Shown piece after piece: positions 16,371 to 26,070 of a stretch of 50,263 nt of DNA. The position numbers were made by a program, and so were the translations under genes. This DNA comes from Anaerococcus porci (GTDB taxonomy: Bacteria > Bacillota > Clostridia > Tissierellales > Peptoniphilaceae): NCBI RefSeq assembly GCF_009696575.1, contig NZ_VULQ01000013.1, positions 1 through 50,263 on the forward strand. Direction: 5' to 3'. Each line of letters opens with the position of its first letter. Within the stretch, counting starts at the first letter, position 1. Under the pieces are notes generated by a model. That model saw only the letters and a program-made list of their open reading frames with translations, had not been told where the DNA came from and ran no database searches.

Positions 16371-17786
16371 ATGACAGAAAAGAAATTTGATGAATCAAGC
16401 TTTAAGGATATAGATAGGGGTATCTATGATGTTATTGATAAGTTTGAATACTCTGATATATCTGATAAGGGTTTAAATAGAGAAATTGTGGAGCAGTTAT
16501 CAAGAAAGAAGAATGAACCAGAGTGGATGCGTAAAAGAAGACTACAATCACTTTTAATTTTCGAAAAAACAGCAAATCCACTATGGGGACCAGACCTATC
16601 TGAGCTTAATATAGAGGATATAACAACCTATGTTAAGCCTAAAACTGATAAAAAGGACAATTGGGATGCCCTACCTAAAGAGATAAAGGATACATTTGAT
16701 AGGCTTGGAATACCTCAAGCGGAGCAAGAATCTCTTGCAGGTGTAGGTGCTCAATATGATAGTGAGGAAGTTTATCACTCAATTCAAAAACATTTATCAG
16801 ACCAAGGTGTAATTTTTACAGACTTTGATACGGCTTTAAAAAAGCATGAAGACATAGTTCATAAATATTTTCAAAGAGCAATTCCACCAACACTACACAA
16901 GTATGCAGCTTTACATGGAGCAGTTTGGTCAGGTGGATCTTTAATTTATGTTCCAAAAGGAGTAAATGTAGACATACCACTTCAATCCTACTACAGACTT
17001 AACGCTCCTGGAGCAGGACAATTTGAACATACCATGATAATTGCAGAAGAAGGTGCAAAAGTTCATTTTATAGAGGGATGTTCTGCACCAAGGTACAACG
17101 TAGTAAATCTACATGCAGGTAGTGTAGAGATTTTTGTTCACAAAGATGCAGATGTTAGGTTTTCTACAATAGAAAACTGGTCTAGAAATATGTATAATCT
17201 AAATACAAAAAGAGCTATAGTGGAAGAAAATGGTAAAGTTGAATGGATATCAGGTTCATTTGGTTCAAAAGTATCCATGCTTTATCCTACAACTGTTCTT
17301 AATGGAGAAGGAGCTAGGGCAGAGTATACAGGAATTACATTTGCATCAGATGGACAATATATAGATAATGGTTGTTCAATGATTCATAACGCACCAAACA
17401 CTTACTCTACAGCCCTTACAAAGTCTATAACTCAAGGAAGTGGTAAGTCTATGACAAGATCATATGTAAAAATCGGTAAAAAAGCAAAGGGTTCAAAATC
17501 TACTATAGATTGTGAAAACTTAATGCTTTCACGAGAGTCTAAGTCTGATACAATACCAACTCTTGATATAAGAAATGATGAAGTGGACTGTGGTCACGAA
17601 GCAAAAATTGGCTCTTTAGACCAAAAACAAATATTTTACCTAATGAGTAGGGGTATTCCAGAAAACGAGGCTAAGTCCATGATAGTTAGAGGGTTTGCAG
17701 AACCAGTTGCCAAGGAATTACCATTAGAATATGCAGTAGAGATGAATAATCTAATAGATATGGAATTGGAAGGAGCTAATGGCTGA
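16371..17786 (+). CDS. sufB: Fe-S cluster assembly protein SufB
   Basis: The 471-residue protein has the SufB core with HGAVWSGGSLIYVPKGV, ENWSRNMYNLNTKRA and a C-terminal DCGHEAKIGSLD segment. It is the scaffold subunit on which the nascent cluster forms with SufC and SufD. I start it at 16371 (MTEKKFDES); in-frame ATGs at 16341 and 16356 fall inside sufC and are less well placed. It shares one base with sufD (TGATG). Confidence 0.94.
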   Translation: MTEKKFDESSFKDIDRGIYDVIDKFEYSDISDKGLNREIVEQLSRKKNEPEWMRKRRLQSLLIFEKTANPLWGPDLSELNIEDITTYVKPKTDKKDNWDALPKEIKDTFDRLGIPQAEQESLAGVGAQYDSEEVYHSIQKHLSDQGVIFTDFDTALKKHEDIVHKYFQRAIPPTLHKYAALHGAVWSGGSLIYVPKGVNVDIPLQSYYRLNAPGAGQFEHTMIIAEEGAKVHFIEGCSAPRYNVVNLHAGSVEIFVHKDADVRFSTIENWSRNMYNLNTKRAIVEENGKVEWISGSFGSKVSMLYPTTVLNGEGARAEYTGITFASDGQYIDNGCSMIHNAPNTYSTALTKSITQGSGKSMTRSYVKIGKKAKGSKSTIDCENLMLSRESKSDTIPTLDIRNDEVDCGHEAKIGSLDQKQIFYLMSRGIPENEAKSMIVRGFAEPVAKELPLEYAVEMNNLIDMELEGANG

Positions 17787-18832
17787 TGGAAAAAGTAAAT
17801 GTAATGAGAGAACCTACTTGGTCTTATACAAAATTAAATTACAGTGAAAAAGCTCCAAGTATAAATGAATTTAAAAAATACCTTAATAAAGAATGTTCAA
17901 ATAAAGAAAATAAAAATCTTGATGAGGTATTTGCACCAAAGACATATGGACTTTCAGAAGCTTTCTTAAAAGAAAATAAAGAATTTAATAACCTTAATAT
18001 ATATAGGGAGATTGAAGGAGAAAGTGGACTTGAATTTATAAATCTTAACCTTGATTCAAAGTCGAATCAACTTGTAACAAAAATAGATATAAATGCCAGA
18101 AAAAATTCAAAATCTTCATTTTTACTTAACTTTTCCCAATCTGAAAAGACAAAAAGTATTATAAATTCCTTGATAAGGGTTAATCTTGATGAAGACTCCT
18201 TTGTCAAGCTTGTTGTAGTAGTTGATATACAAGAAAATTCTTCAAATTTCCAACAAATATCATCAATTATAAATGATAGGGCAAAACTTGATATATCTTA
18301 TATAGAACTACAAGCAGATGAATCTTATGTTTCTATAAAAAACTTCCTAGATGGAAATGAATCAAGTCTTGAAGAAAATGGAATTTACTTTAAAGACAAG
18401 AATGAATTCTTAGATATAGCTAGCTTTAATGAACATAAAGGTGAAATAACTTCATCAAACTGCCTATTTAATGGGGCTTTAAAAGGTAAGGCTGAAAAAA
18501 GGTGGAAAGGTGTAGTTGATCTTAAAAGAGGTTGCATAAAAGCTGATGGCAAGATAGGTGATTATGCTATGATGCTTAGCCCAGATGCTATAAATAGGTC
18601 AGCGCCAGTTTTATTAAATGAAGAAAAAGACGTGGCAGGTGAGCACGCTGCAAGTGTGGGCAGACTTAATAAATCAATGTTATTTTATATTATGAGTAGA
18701 GGATTTTCTAAGAAAAAGGCTGAAAGCTTGATGCTTGAAGCAAATTTTGCACCTACTATTGATAAGGTAGATCATAAAGAATTAAGAGAAAAGTTAAGGT
18801 ATAAAATACACACAATGAATACGAGGGATTAG
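17786..18832 (+). CDS. sufD: Fe-S cluster assembly protein SufD
   Basis: The 348-residue SufB/SufD family protein has the conserved C-terminal beta-helix end with GEHAASVGRLNKSMLFYIMSR. The N-terminal part is poorly conserved, as usual for SufD. It is the third member of the SufBCD complex. Its ATG overlaps the sufB stop and AAGGAG lies inside the sufB tail; sufS begins directly after its stop codon. Confidence 0.92.
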   Translation: MEKVNVMREPTWSYTKLNYSEKAPSINEFKKYLNKECSNKENKNLDEVFAPKTYGLSEAFLKENKEFNNLNIYREIEGESGLEFINLNLDSKSNQLVTKIDINARKNSKSSFLLNFSQSEKTKSIINSLIRVNLDEDSFVKLVVVVDIQENSSNFQQISSIINDRAKLDISYIELQADESYVSIKNFLDGNESSLEENGIYFKDKNEFLDIASFNEHKGEITSSNCLFNGALKGKAEKRWKGVVDLKRGCIKADGKIGDYAMMLSPDAINRSAPVLLNEEKDVAGEHAASVGRLNKSMLFYIMSRGFSKKKAESLMLEANFAPTIDKVDHKELREKLRYKIHTMNTRD

Positions 18833-20053
18833 ATGAATATAGAAAAAATAAGAAATGAATTTCCATTTTTGGATGCAGAAAAAACCGGGAAAAAAGTCAT
18901 ATATCTAGATTCAGCAGCTACAAGCCAAAAACCACTTTCAGTAATAAATGCTCAAGCAGATTACTATAAGTATTCAAATGCAAACCCTCATAGGGGCTCA
19001 CATTATCTTTCTTGGAAGGCTACAGAAGTTTATGAAAAAACTAGAGAAAAAATTAGAAATTTCATAAATGCTAATAGACCTGAAGAGATAATATATACAA
19101 GAAATGCAACAGAGTCTTTAAATCTTCTTGCTTATTCTTATGCAAGTGAAAATTTAAAAGAAGGTGATGAGATATTAATATCAATTCTAGAACACCATGC
19201 AAATCTTGTACCTTGGCAAAGAGTTGCCAAAGAAAAGGGTGCTGTTTTAAAGTATGTTTACCTAAACGAAGACTTTTCTTTAGATTATAATCAGCTTCGT
19301 GATAAGATTACAAATAAAACTAAGATTGTAGCAATAACTGCGTCATCGAATGTAACAGGTGAGATGACCGATGTAAAAAAGATTACTAAGCTTGCCCATG
19401 AAGTAGGAGCTATTTCTATAGTTGATGCTTGCCAGCTTGCAGCTCACAAGGCTATAGATGTTAAAGATATTGATTGTGATTTTCTTGCTTTTTCAGGGCA
19501 TAAAATGTATGCGCCATTAGGAATTGGTATTTTATTTGGGAAATATAGTCTTTTGGAAAATCTTAAGCCTTATAACCTTGGTGGAGATATGATTGAATAT
19601 GTCTATGAACAAGAATCAACTTTTGCAAAACCAGCTCAAAGATTTGAAGCGGGAACTCAAGATGTTGGAGGAGTTGTAGGACTTTCAGCAGCTATTGACT
19701 TTATAAATGAAATTGGAATAGATAATATATATGAACACGAAAATGAACTTGTAAGATATGCCTATGACCTTATAAAAGATATAGATAATATAAAAATATT
19801 TTTCCCAGAAAAAAGAAATACAGGTTCAGTTTTATCCTTTGCTTTCTGTGATATACATCCCCATGATATTGCCTCAATCCTTGATATGAATGGGATTGCT
19901 GTAAGAAGTGGTCACCACTGTGCTATGCCGCTTCATACCTATTTAGGTGTATCTTCAACTTGCAGAGCTTCATTTGCAATATATAATACTAAAGAAGAAG
20001 TAGAATATTTTGCAAAAGAGCTTAAAAATGTAAGAAAGGTAATGGGATTATAA
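18833..20053 (+). CDS. sufS: Cysteine desulfurase SufS
   Basis: The 406-residue PLP enzyme has the Schiff-base Lys in AFSGHKMYAP and the active Cys in RSGHHCAMPLH, the group II (SufS/CsdA) arrangement. It takes sulfur from cysteine and passes it to SufU. The gene begins at the base after the sufD stop and overlaps sufU by one base. Confidence 0.96.
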   Translation: MNIEKIRNEFPFLDAEKTGKKVIYLDSAATSQKPLSVINAQADYYKYSNANPHRGSHYLSWKATEVYEKTREKIRNFINANRPEEIIYTRNATESLNLLAYSYASENLKEGDEILISILEHHANLVPWQRVAKEKGAVLKYVYLNEDFSLDYNQLRDKITNKTKIVAITASSNVTGEMTDVKKITKLAHEVGAISIVDACQLAAHKAIDVKDIDCDFLAFSGHKMYAPLGIGILFGKYSLLENLKPYNLGGDMIEYVYEQESTFAKPAQRFEAGTQDVGGVVGLSAAIDFINEIGIDNIYEHENELVRYAYDLIKDIDNIKIFFPEKRNTGSVLSFAFCDIHPHDIASILDMNGIAVRSGHHCAMPLHTYLGVSSTCRASFAIYNTKEEVEYFAKELKNVRKVMGL

Positions 20054-20493
20054 TGGACTTAAATGATATATACACCCAAGTTATTTTAGAAAATTCTAGA
20101 AATCCAAGAAATAAAAGAACATTAGAAGCTCCTGATATAAAGGAGCCAGGACACAATCCTTCATGTGGAGATGAGATAGTTTTAGAATTAAAATATGATG
20201 AAGATAAAAACAAAATTACAGATGCCGCCTTTACTGGTCATGGATGTGCTATAAGTCAAGCTGCAACATCTGTAATGTGTGATGAAATTGTTGGAAAAAC
20301 ACTAGAAGAAGCTAAAGAAATGGCGAAAATTTATATTGCCATGATTAAAAGAGAAGACGTAAGTGATGAAGATTTGGAAAAAATTGGAGATGCAGCAGCT
20401 TTCCAAAATATTTCCAATATGCCTCAGAGGGTAAAATGTGCACTTTTATCTTGGAAGACTTTGGAAGAAGTTATAGAAAAAGATGAAAAATAA
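20053..20493 (+). CDS. sufU: Sulfur-transfer protein SufU
   Basis: The 146-residue IscU-like protein has the three zinc/sulfur Cys in NPSCGDE, GHGCAISQA and RVKCALLSW. In Firmicutes SufU is the zinc-dependent sulfur acceptor of SufS. It completes the sufCBDSU operon and overlaps the next small gene by 11 bp. Confidence 0.95.
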   Translation: MDLNDIYTQVILENSRNPRNKRTLEAPDIKEPGHNPSCGDEIVLELKYDEDKNKITDAAFTGHGCAISQAATSVMCDEIVGKTLEEAKEMAKIYIAMIKREDVSDEDLEKIGDAAAFQNISNMPQRVKCALLSWKTLEEVIEKDEK

Positions 20494-20677
20494 TATAAAA
20501 GACTATAAAAGTCTTGAATTTTTAACTAGTCTAATAAGTTTAATTTTGCTTATAATACTCACAGTAATCCAGTATTGGAAGGGTAGACCATTTTGGTGGA
20601 TATTAGTTTTAGTAACAATACTTATGGCAGCAAATTCATATTTAAAATATAAAAAAATCAAAAAAGAGAGTAGGTAA
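20483..20677 (+). CDS. Small two-helix membrane protein at the end of the suf operon
   Basis: This is a 64-residue predicted protein with hydrophobic segments at about 15-30 and 38-50, WW and YWKG around the turn, and a basic C terminus (KYKKIKKESR). The start overlaps the sufU end by 11 bp, so it is translationally coupled, and the operon terminator follows directly. I do not recognise the family. Support comes from position and membrane-like composition only; no known suf operon member looks like it. Confidence 0.6.
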   Translation: MKNNIKDYKSLEFLTSLISLILLIILTVIQYWKGRPFWWILVLVTILMAANSYLKYKKIKKESR

Positions 20678-20742
20678 AATGAATTGAACCTATCAATCAG
20701 AATTCCAGATTGATAGGTTCAATTCAAAATCACTCTCTTTTT
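20661..20742. terminator. Large bidirectional terminator between the suf operon and the Cof-type gene
   Basis: GAATTGAACCTATCAATC (20681-20698) is perfectly repeated in inverted form at 20708-20725. An outer stem AAAAAGAGAGT/ACTCTCTTTTT (20661-20671 and 20732-20742) gives T tracts on both strands. It serves the two converging units. Confidence 0.92.
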
Positions 20743-21571
20743 AGTTTGTATATTTTTCAAAATTATTTTCTATAAGTCTTTTAATAGCATATCCTACACC
20801 TGCCTTATTATTTGACTTTGTAACAAAGTCAGAATGAGGTTTTAATAAGTCGTTGGAATTTTCCATAGCTACAGCAAAGCCTGCCATTTCAAGCATAGGT
20901 ATATCATTCATTTCATTTCCAATTGCCATTATTTCATCAAGTGCAAAGCCTAATTTTTCACTCATTAGTTTAATAGCATGTCCCTTGTTTGTTTTTGGAT
21001 TCATTACTTCTATAAGGATAGGGGCAGTCTTTACATAGTAAAAATTATCATCTACAACTTTTGGCATATTATTCATCACTTTCTCTATATTCCAAGGCCA
21101 ACCCATTATTAAAAATCTACCAAAAGTTTTATTCTTATCAAGGTTGTTATAATTAATTTTTTGTAATTTAAGTTTTGTGATAAAAGAATCAAGTCTTGTT
21201 AAAATATTGGGATTTTTGTGTCTTGTGTAAAAACTTTTATCATCCATAGCTGAGATTTGAACTTTAAACTTTTCTAGGGCCCTATCAAGTAGAATAAGGT
21301 CTTTGGGATATTGATAGGTTCCTGTAATAATCTCCTTAGTGTGGTTGTCAAAAATATATGATCCATTTTGGGAGATAGAAAAGTGACCTTCACCTTCAAG
21401 GTCAAGTTCTTTTACATAAGGTAAAATCCCAGAAAAAGGTCTTCCACTAACAAGGGCTATGTGACAGCCCATCGACTTTGCTTTTAAAATCATTTCTTTG
21501 TTTTTTTTCGGCAGACTCCTAGTTGATGTTAAAAGAGTACCGTCTATATCTATAGTAATTAGTCTAATCAT
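20741..21571 (-). CDS. Cof-type HAD hydrolase
   Basis: The 276-residue protein has HAD motif I TIDIDGTLL at the N terminus and motif IV GNEMNDIPMLEMAG near residue 220, with a C2-type cap between them. By family these are cytoplasmic phosphatases acting on sugar phosphates or flavin nucleotides; the substrate cannot be assigned. The ATG has no ribosome-binding site and is only 6 bp from a TATAAT, so the message may be leaderless. It is divergent from the LCP gene. Confidence 0.88.
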   Translation of the reverse strand: MIRLITIDIDGTLLTSTRSLPKKNKEMILKAKSMGCHIALVSGRPFSGILPYVKELDLEGEGHFSISQNGSYIFDNHTKEIITGTYQYPKDLILLDRALEKFKVQISAMDDKSFYTRHKNPNILTRLDSFITKLKLQKINYNNLDKNKTFGRFLIMGWPWNIEKVMNNMPKVVDDNFYYVKTAPILIEVMNPKTNKGHAIKLMSEKLGFALDEIMAIGNEMNDIPMLEMAGFAVAMENSNDLLKPHSDFVTKSNNKAGVGYAIKRLIENNFEKYTN

Positions 21572-21577
21572 AAGATA

Positions 21578-21586
21578 ATTATACCA
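21578..21586 (-). promoter_or_regulatory. Extended -10 promoter directly abutting the Cof-type gene
   Basis: On the minus strand TGGTATAAT is followed by six bases (TATCTT) and then the ATG, so transcription would begin at or next to the start codon. Confidence 0.5.
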
Positions 21587-21621
21587 TACTTGTAAATTTT
21601 ATTTTATTTATGTAACAACTA

Positions 21622-21630
21622 TGCTATAAT
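21622..21630 (+). promoter_or_regulatory. Extended -10 promoter of the LCP gene
   Basis: TGCTATAAT, 22 bp before the start codon, with a weak AT-only -35 region. Confidence 0.5.
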
Positions 21631-21652
21631 TACAAGATAAGAAGGAGTTATG

Positions 21653-22870
21653 ATGAAGTTTAAAAGATTTTTAGTTAGTATTTTAGTTATAGCCATAACA
21701 TATTTCGGATCTAATGCTATCTTAAATAAGTTACAAGATAAGAAAAATATTTCAAATTATGGCCTTGCAGCTGCGGATGAGAATAAGGAACAAAAAGTCC
21801 CTCATGAGATTTTGATGCTTTTGGTGGGGGTTGATGTAAATGGAGATGATGAAGGTAACTCTGATTTTACAAGGACTGATACCATAATGCTTTGTAAGAT
21901 AAACTCTGAAACTGGTAAAATAGATCTTTTATCTATACCTAGAGATTCAAGGATAAAGGTTAGGGAAGAATTTACCAAGGCAAATCATGCTCATGCCTAT
22001 GGAGGAATAGAACTTACACTTCAGTCATTAAGAAAATTTTTAGGTCTTGATATAGATTATTATGCTGAAATAAACTATGATGCCTTGGTTAAAATTGTAG
22101 ATGCTATGGGTGGAGTAGAATATACAATTCCAGATGGTATAAATATTGACCATGGAGATGTTCATCTTAGACCAGGAAAGACTAATATGAATGGTATGGA
22201 CGTTTTGTGGTATTTAAGAACTAGAAAAATTTATAATAATGGAGATCTTGGAAGAGTTTCTACTCAGCAAGAATTTATGAAAAATATAGTAAATGAAATG
22301 GTTAGGAAATCTAAAACCATGAACTTGCCAACCTTTGTAGAATCTTATTTTAAGTATGTAAAAACTAATGTTCCACTTAACATAATGCTTGATTTTGCAC
22401 AAAATATTTCGAAATTTTCATCTGATAAATTTTCTACTTATACAGTTCCAGGAGTAGCAAATGATATTGAAGGAATAAGCTATTATATACCAGACTATGA
22501 AAAAACCTGGGAATTGGTTGATAAGGTATTTGGAAAGTACAAATTAAGTGGATGGCGAAAAGAAGATAGTGGATATTATGAATACGATAACTTCAATTAT
22601 GACAATGAAAGTAATGAAGGATATGATTATAAATCTAACGAAGATGGAAGCAAAAATCAAGATGAAAGACAAAATCAATATGAAATTAAAAATCAAGGGC
22701 AAATCCAAAACGAAAATCAAATCCAAAACAAAAATGTAACAGAAGAAAATTCAATAATTGATACTAATCCTGAAGAGAAAAAACCAAAAGAAGATATATC
22801 AAAAACCGAACAAAATGATGAGCCAGCAGATGAAGTTGAAGAAAGTACAGATAATGTGAATAATAATTAA
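21653..22870 (+). CDS. LytR-CpsA-Psr (LCP) family wall-polymer ligase
   Basis: The 405-residue protein has an N-terminal membrane anchor and then the LCP domain (about 50-290). Typical motifs are RTDTIMLCKIN, LLSIPRDSRIKV, VDAMGGVEY and LRTRKIYNNGDLGRVSTQQEF. LCP enzymes move teichoic-acid-like or capsular polymers from their lipid carrier to peptidoglycan outside the membrane. The last 90 residues are a low-complexity Asn/Gln/Lys/Glu tail, probably disordered. GAAGGAG suits the second of two adjacent ATGs. The fni gene starts 9 bp after it. Confidence 0.9.
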   Translation: MKFKRFLVSILVIAITYFGSNAILNKLQDKKNISNYGLAAADENKEQKVPHEILMLLVGVDVNGDDEGNSDFTRTDTIMLCKINSETGKIDLLSIPRDSRIKVREEFTKANHAHAYGGIELTLQSLRKFLGLDIDYYAEINYDALVKIVDAMGGVEYTIPDGINIDHGDVHLRPGKTNMNGMDVLWYLRTRKIYNNGDLGRVSTQQEFMKNIVNEMVRKSKTMNLPTFVESYFKYVKTNVPLNIMLDFAQNISKFSSDKFSTYTVPGVANDIEGISYYIPDYEKTWELVDKVFGKYKLSGWRKEDSGYYEYDNFNYDNESNEGYDYKSNEDGSKNQDERQNQYEIKNQGQIQNENQIQNKNVTEENSIIDTNPEEKKPKEDISKTEQNDEPADEVEESTDNVNNN

Positions 22871-22879
22871 GGATTTTAT

Positions 22880-23899
22880 ATGGACGAAAAAAGAAGAGAA
22901 AGAAAAGACCAACACATAGAAAATTACCTTAGGGCAGAGTTTAGGTCAAAGACTCTTTTAAATAATGTATATGTAGAACACAACGCCTTAAGTGATATTA
23001 ACTTCGATGATATTGACACTTCTGTAGAATTTCTTGGAAAGAAAATTTCTATGCCGGTTATGGTAAATGCCATGACGGGAGGAACAGATATAAGTGAAGA
23101 TATCAATGAGGATTTATCTAATATATGTAAGGAAATAAATATTCCAATGGCTGTAGGAAGTCAGGCTATTGCTTTAAAAGATGAAGATTCAAGGGCAAGT
23201 TTTAGTCTTTTAAGTAAAAAAGATGATATCATAAAGCTTGGCAACTTAGGTTGGGAAAATAATCTTGAAAATTTTGAATTTGCCAAAGATCTTATAAGAG
23301 CAAATGCTATGCAAGCTCACTTAAATATTGCTCAAGAGCTTGTTATGGATGAAGGAGATAGGGACTTTTCAAATAATTTTGAAAATCTTAAAAAAGTTGT
23401 AAAGAGTTTAAGGGTACCTTTATTTGTAAAAGAAGTTGGCTTTGGTATAAGCAAAGATGCAGCTCAAAAACTTTATGATATAGGAGTAAGGTATATTGAT
23501 GTTGCTGGAAAAGGCGGAACAAACTTTATAGAGATTGAAGATATGAGAATCTTTGATAAGGATTATTCAGAATTTTATTCTTGGGGTATACCAACATCCA
23601 AGGCAATACTTGATGTAAGAAGTGTAGCTGATGATATTTTCTTGGTAGCAAGTGGTGGAATAAGAAATTCCGTTGATGTTTGTAAGTCTTTAATACTCGG
23701 GGCTGACATGACAGCTGTAAGTGGGGAAATATTATCATACCTACTAAGGGGAGACTATGACTATGCCCTTAAGTATTTAAAGGAATTACAAGTTAAGATA
23801 AAACTATTCATGGCTCTTGTTGGAGTTAGAAATATAAAAGAATTGAAAAAAACACCATACAAGCTTACAGGAAGATTGAGAGAACTTGTAGAAGGATAA
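22880..23899 (+). CDS. fni: Type 2 isopentenyl-diphosphate delta-isomerase
   Basis: The 339-residue FMN-dependent enzyme has RKDQHIENYL at the N terminus, MVNAMTGGT, MAVGSQ, DVAGKGGTNFIEIE and VASGGIRN, all signatures of Idi-2. It interconverts IPP and DMAPP. Type 2 enzymes are typical of Gram-positives that use the mevalonate route, so that route is suggested but no other pathway gene is in the window. It is probably cotranscribed with the LCP gene. Confidence 0.94.
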   Translation: MDEKRRERKDQHIENYLRAEFRSKTLLNNVYVEHNALSDINFDDIDTSVEFLGKKISMPVMVNAMTGGTDISEDINEDLSNICKEINIPMAVGSQAIALKDEDSRASFSLLSKKDDIIKLGNLGWENNLENFEFAKDLIRANAMQAHLNIAQELVMDEGDRDFSNNFENLKKVVKSLRVPLFVKEVGFGISKDAAQKLYDIGVRYIDVAGKGGTNFIEIEDMRIFDKDYSEFYSWGIPTSKAILDVRSVADDIFLVASGGIRNSVDVCKSLILGADMTAVSGEILSYLLRGDYDYALKYLKELQVKIKLFMALVGVRNIKELKKTPYKLTGRLRELVEG

Positions 23900-24009
23900 A
23901 ATTTATAAAAATGACTCTTACTAGATAAAAATTTTATTATAAATAGTTCGTTTTTTAATAAAATGGGTATTAAATAATCAAGATAAATATTATCTAGGAA
24001 GGAGGTAAT

Positions 24010-24633
24010 ATGGCTTATGATATAATATTGGCCCTGTCATTTAGTCTTGCTTTTATAAGTATAGTGGCAGTATTTTTTACAGACAAAAAGCTTCTTTTTG
24101 GACTTATTGCCCTAGCACTTTTTATATTTTTTTATAAGACAAATATAGACAGGGGAGATGCGAGCATGCTAACTATCCTATCCTTTATATCAGGTATACT
24201 ATTATTAGCTTTTGAGCTTTTTATACCAGGTTTTGGTATATTAGGAATTTTAGGCTCTATACTGACGGTTTATTCACTTCTTGATAGCTTTAATAATTCT
24301 TTATTTGGAATTATGGTTCTTTTTGTAACAGCAGCAAGTGTTTTTATAAGTGTGACAGTCTTTATAAGACTTGGATTTTCTGCAAGATTATTTGATAGGA
24401 CAATCTTAAAGGATGTGCAAACAAAGGAAAGAGGTTATAACTCCAAGAAAGATTACAAATATCTCCTTGGTGCAAAAGGATTTGCCAAGACAATACTTAG
24501 ACCAACAGGTCTTATCGAAATAGATGGTAGAAGCTATGATGCAAAGACTAATAGCGAATTTATAAAAAAGGATAGTCAAATAGAAGTAGTAGAGATAAAA
24601 GATGGACATATAATTGTAAAGGAGATTAAATAA
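24010..24633 (+). CDS. NfeD-like membrane protein
   Basis: The 207-residue protein has about five hydrophobic helices in residues 1-125, including [14 protein letters not shown], which is the usual NfeD segment. A C-terminal soluble beta domain of OB-fold type (about 150-207) contains [19 protein letters not shown]. NfeD proteins are partners of flotillin-like proteins in membrane domains, and its stop overlaps the start of such a gene here. AAGGAGGTAAT precedes the ATG. Confidence 0.88.
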   Translation: MAYDIILALSFSLAFISIVAVFFTDKKLLFGLIALALFIFFYKTNIDRGDASMLTILSFISGILLLAFELFIPGFGILGILGSILTVYSLLDSFNNSLFGIMVLFVTAASVFISVTVFIRLGFSARLFDRTILKDVQTKERGYNSKKDYKYLLGAKGFAKTILRPTGLIEIDGRSYDAKTNSEFIKKDSQIEVVEIKDGHIIVKEIK

Positions 24634-25574
24634 TGGCATTTGTAATACCAGTATTGGTTGTAATATTATTAATTGTGTTTTTCACCATGGTTCCAGTAGG
24701 ACTATGGATAACAGCAAGATCATCTGGAGTACCGGTTTCTATGGTATCTTTAGTTGCGATGAGATTTAGAAGAATTAATCCAAGGCACATAGTCTATGCA
24801 TTAATAAAATCCCACCAAGCAGGAATCAAACTTTCAAGTAGTGACCTAGAAAGTCATTTTCTTTCAGGAGGAGATGTAAACCAAGTTGTAGACGCCTTAA
24901 TTGCAGCAGAAAGAGCAAATATAGACCTAACTTTCCAACAAGCAGCAGCAATGAATCTTGCAGGAAGAAATGTATTTGAAGCAGTCCAAGTTTCAGTAAA
25001 CCCAAAGGTTATAAACACACCAACCATTGCAGCAGTTGCAAGAAATGGTATAGAGGTTAAGGTAATAGCCAAAGTTACTGTAAGGGCAAATATTGAAAGA
25101 CTTGTCGGTGGTGCAGGTGAGGAAACAATAATAGCAAGAGTTGGAGAGGGTATAGTAACAACAGTAGGTTCAAGTGAGTCTCACTCAGAAGTTTTAGAAA
25201 ATCCTGATAATATATCCCAAACAGTGCTTGAAAAGGGACTAGATTCAGGAACAGCTTTTGAAATTCTTTCAATAGATATAGCAGATGTAGATATAGGAAG
25301 AAATGTAGGAGCAGAGCTTCAAAAAGACCAAGCAGAAGCCGATAAAAACATCGCTCAAGCTAAGGCAGAAGAAAGACGTGCCCAAGCGGTTGCTCTTGAA
25401 CAAGAAAATAAGGCCAAGCTTGTAGAAGCCCAATCTAAAGTTCCTCTATCTATAGCTAAGGCTCTTGAAAGTGGAAACTTAGGAGTTCTTGATTATTATA
25501 ATATGAAAAATATCATCGCTGATACTCAAATGAGAAACTCAATATCAGATTCAGATGATAGAGAAGAATTCTAA
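24633..25574 (+). CDS. floA: Flotillin-like protein FloA
   Basis: The 313-residue protein has an N-terminal membrane segment, then a SPFH-like region ([32 protein letters not shown]). An Ala/Glu/Gln-rich helical stretch (about 240-275: [20 protein letters not shown]) mediates oligomerisation in flotillins. It organises functional membrane microdomains. It overlaps the NfeD gene by one base and the next gene by one base, matching the Bacillus yqeZ-yqfA order. Confidence 0.94.
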   Translation: MAFVIPVLVVILLIVFFTMVPVGLWITARSSGVPVSMVSLVAMRFRRINPRHIVYALIKSHQAGIKLSSSDLESHFLSGGDVNQVVDALIAAERANIDLTFQQAAAMNLAGRNVFEAVQVSVNPKVINTPTIAAVARNGIEVKVIAKVTVRANIERLVGGAGEETIIARVGEGIVTTVGSSESHSEVLENPDNISQTVLEKGLDSGTAFEILSIDIADVDIGRNVGAELQKDQAEADKNIAQAKAEERRAQAVALEQENKAKLVEAQSKVPLSIAKALESGNLGVLDYYNMKNIIADTQMRNSISDSDDREEF

Positions 25575-26005
25575 TGTTTGATAAAGTAAAGGATGGATTT
25601 TCAAAACTAGGTTATGAGCTTGAAAAGTCAGGTAATAAAGGTGGAGAAATTCCAGAATATGACAAATGGATTAAAGAAGTCAAAAAAGAGCTAAATAAGT
25701 CCTTACCTAAGGAAAATAGTAAAAAGTTCACTAAAAAATTTATTGAGTCAAACATTGAAAAGAAATTAAAAGAAATTAAGGAAAAAACTTCAAAAAATGA
25801 AGATTCTAAGGTTAGAGATAAGATAAGGAATAATTTAGAAAAACAAAGAGAGTTAAAGAAAAAACTTCAAAAAAAACACTCTAAGAGTATAGATGATAAA
25901 AGTTCTGACATATATAAGAAAAAGAAAAGCAAAATTAAGAAAAGTGAGCTAAAAAAGGCTATTATTTATTCGGAAATAATTGCTAAGCCAAAATCAAAAA
26001 GATGA
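25574..26005 (+). CDS. Lys-rich hypothetical protein in the nfeD-floA operon
   Basis: The 143-residue, very basic protein (more than a quarter Lys) is predicted helical, without membrane segments. The C terminus ends AIIYSEIIAKPKSKR; a similar ending of the form SEILGxPKxxR is seen in small Clostridia/Tissierellia proteins of unknown function. It overlaps the floA stop by one base, so it is cotranscribed and perhaps works at the membrane domain. The terminator stem begins inside its last codons. Confidence 0.7.
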   Translation: MFDKVKDGFSKLGYELEKSGNKGGEIPEYDKWIKEVKKELNKSLPKENSKKFTKKFIESNIEKKLKEIKEKTSKNEDSKVRDKIRNNLEKQRELKKKLQKKHSKSIDDKSSDIYKKKKSKIKKSELKKAIIYSEIIAKPKSKR

Positions 26006-26032
26006 GTTACTAGGTGAGTATCTCATCTTTTT
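25996..26032 (+). terminator. Terminator of the nfeD-floA operon
   Basis: AAAAAGATGAG pairs with CTCATCTTTTT, with an inner TACT/AGTA stem and loop AGGTG. The left arm contains the stop codon of the preceding gene. Confidence 0.88.
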
Positions 26033-26048
26033 CTTTATATGCTTAAGA

Positions 26049-26057
26049 TGGTATAAT
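26049..26057 (+). promoter_or_regulatory. Extended -10 promoter of the phoH-era operon
   Basis: TGGTATAAT, with 13 bp to the GTG that opens phoH. Transcription starting about 7 bp downstream leaves only a few bases of leader, which are themselves the ribosome site AAGGAG. Confidence 0.5.
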
Positions 26058-26070
26058 ATATAAATAAGGA

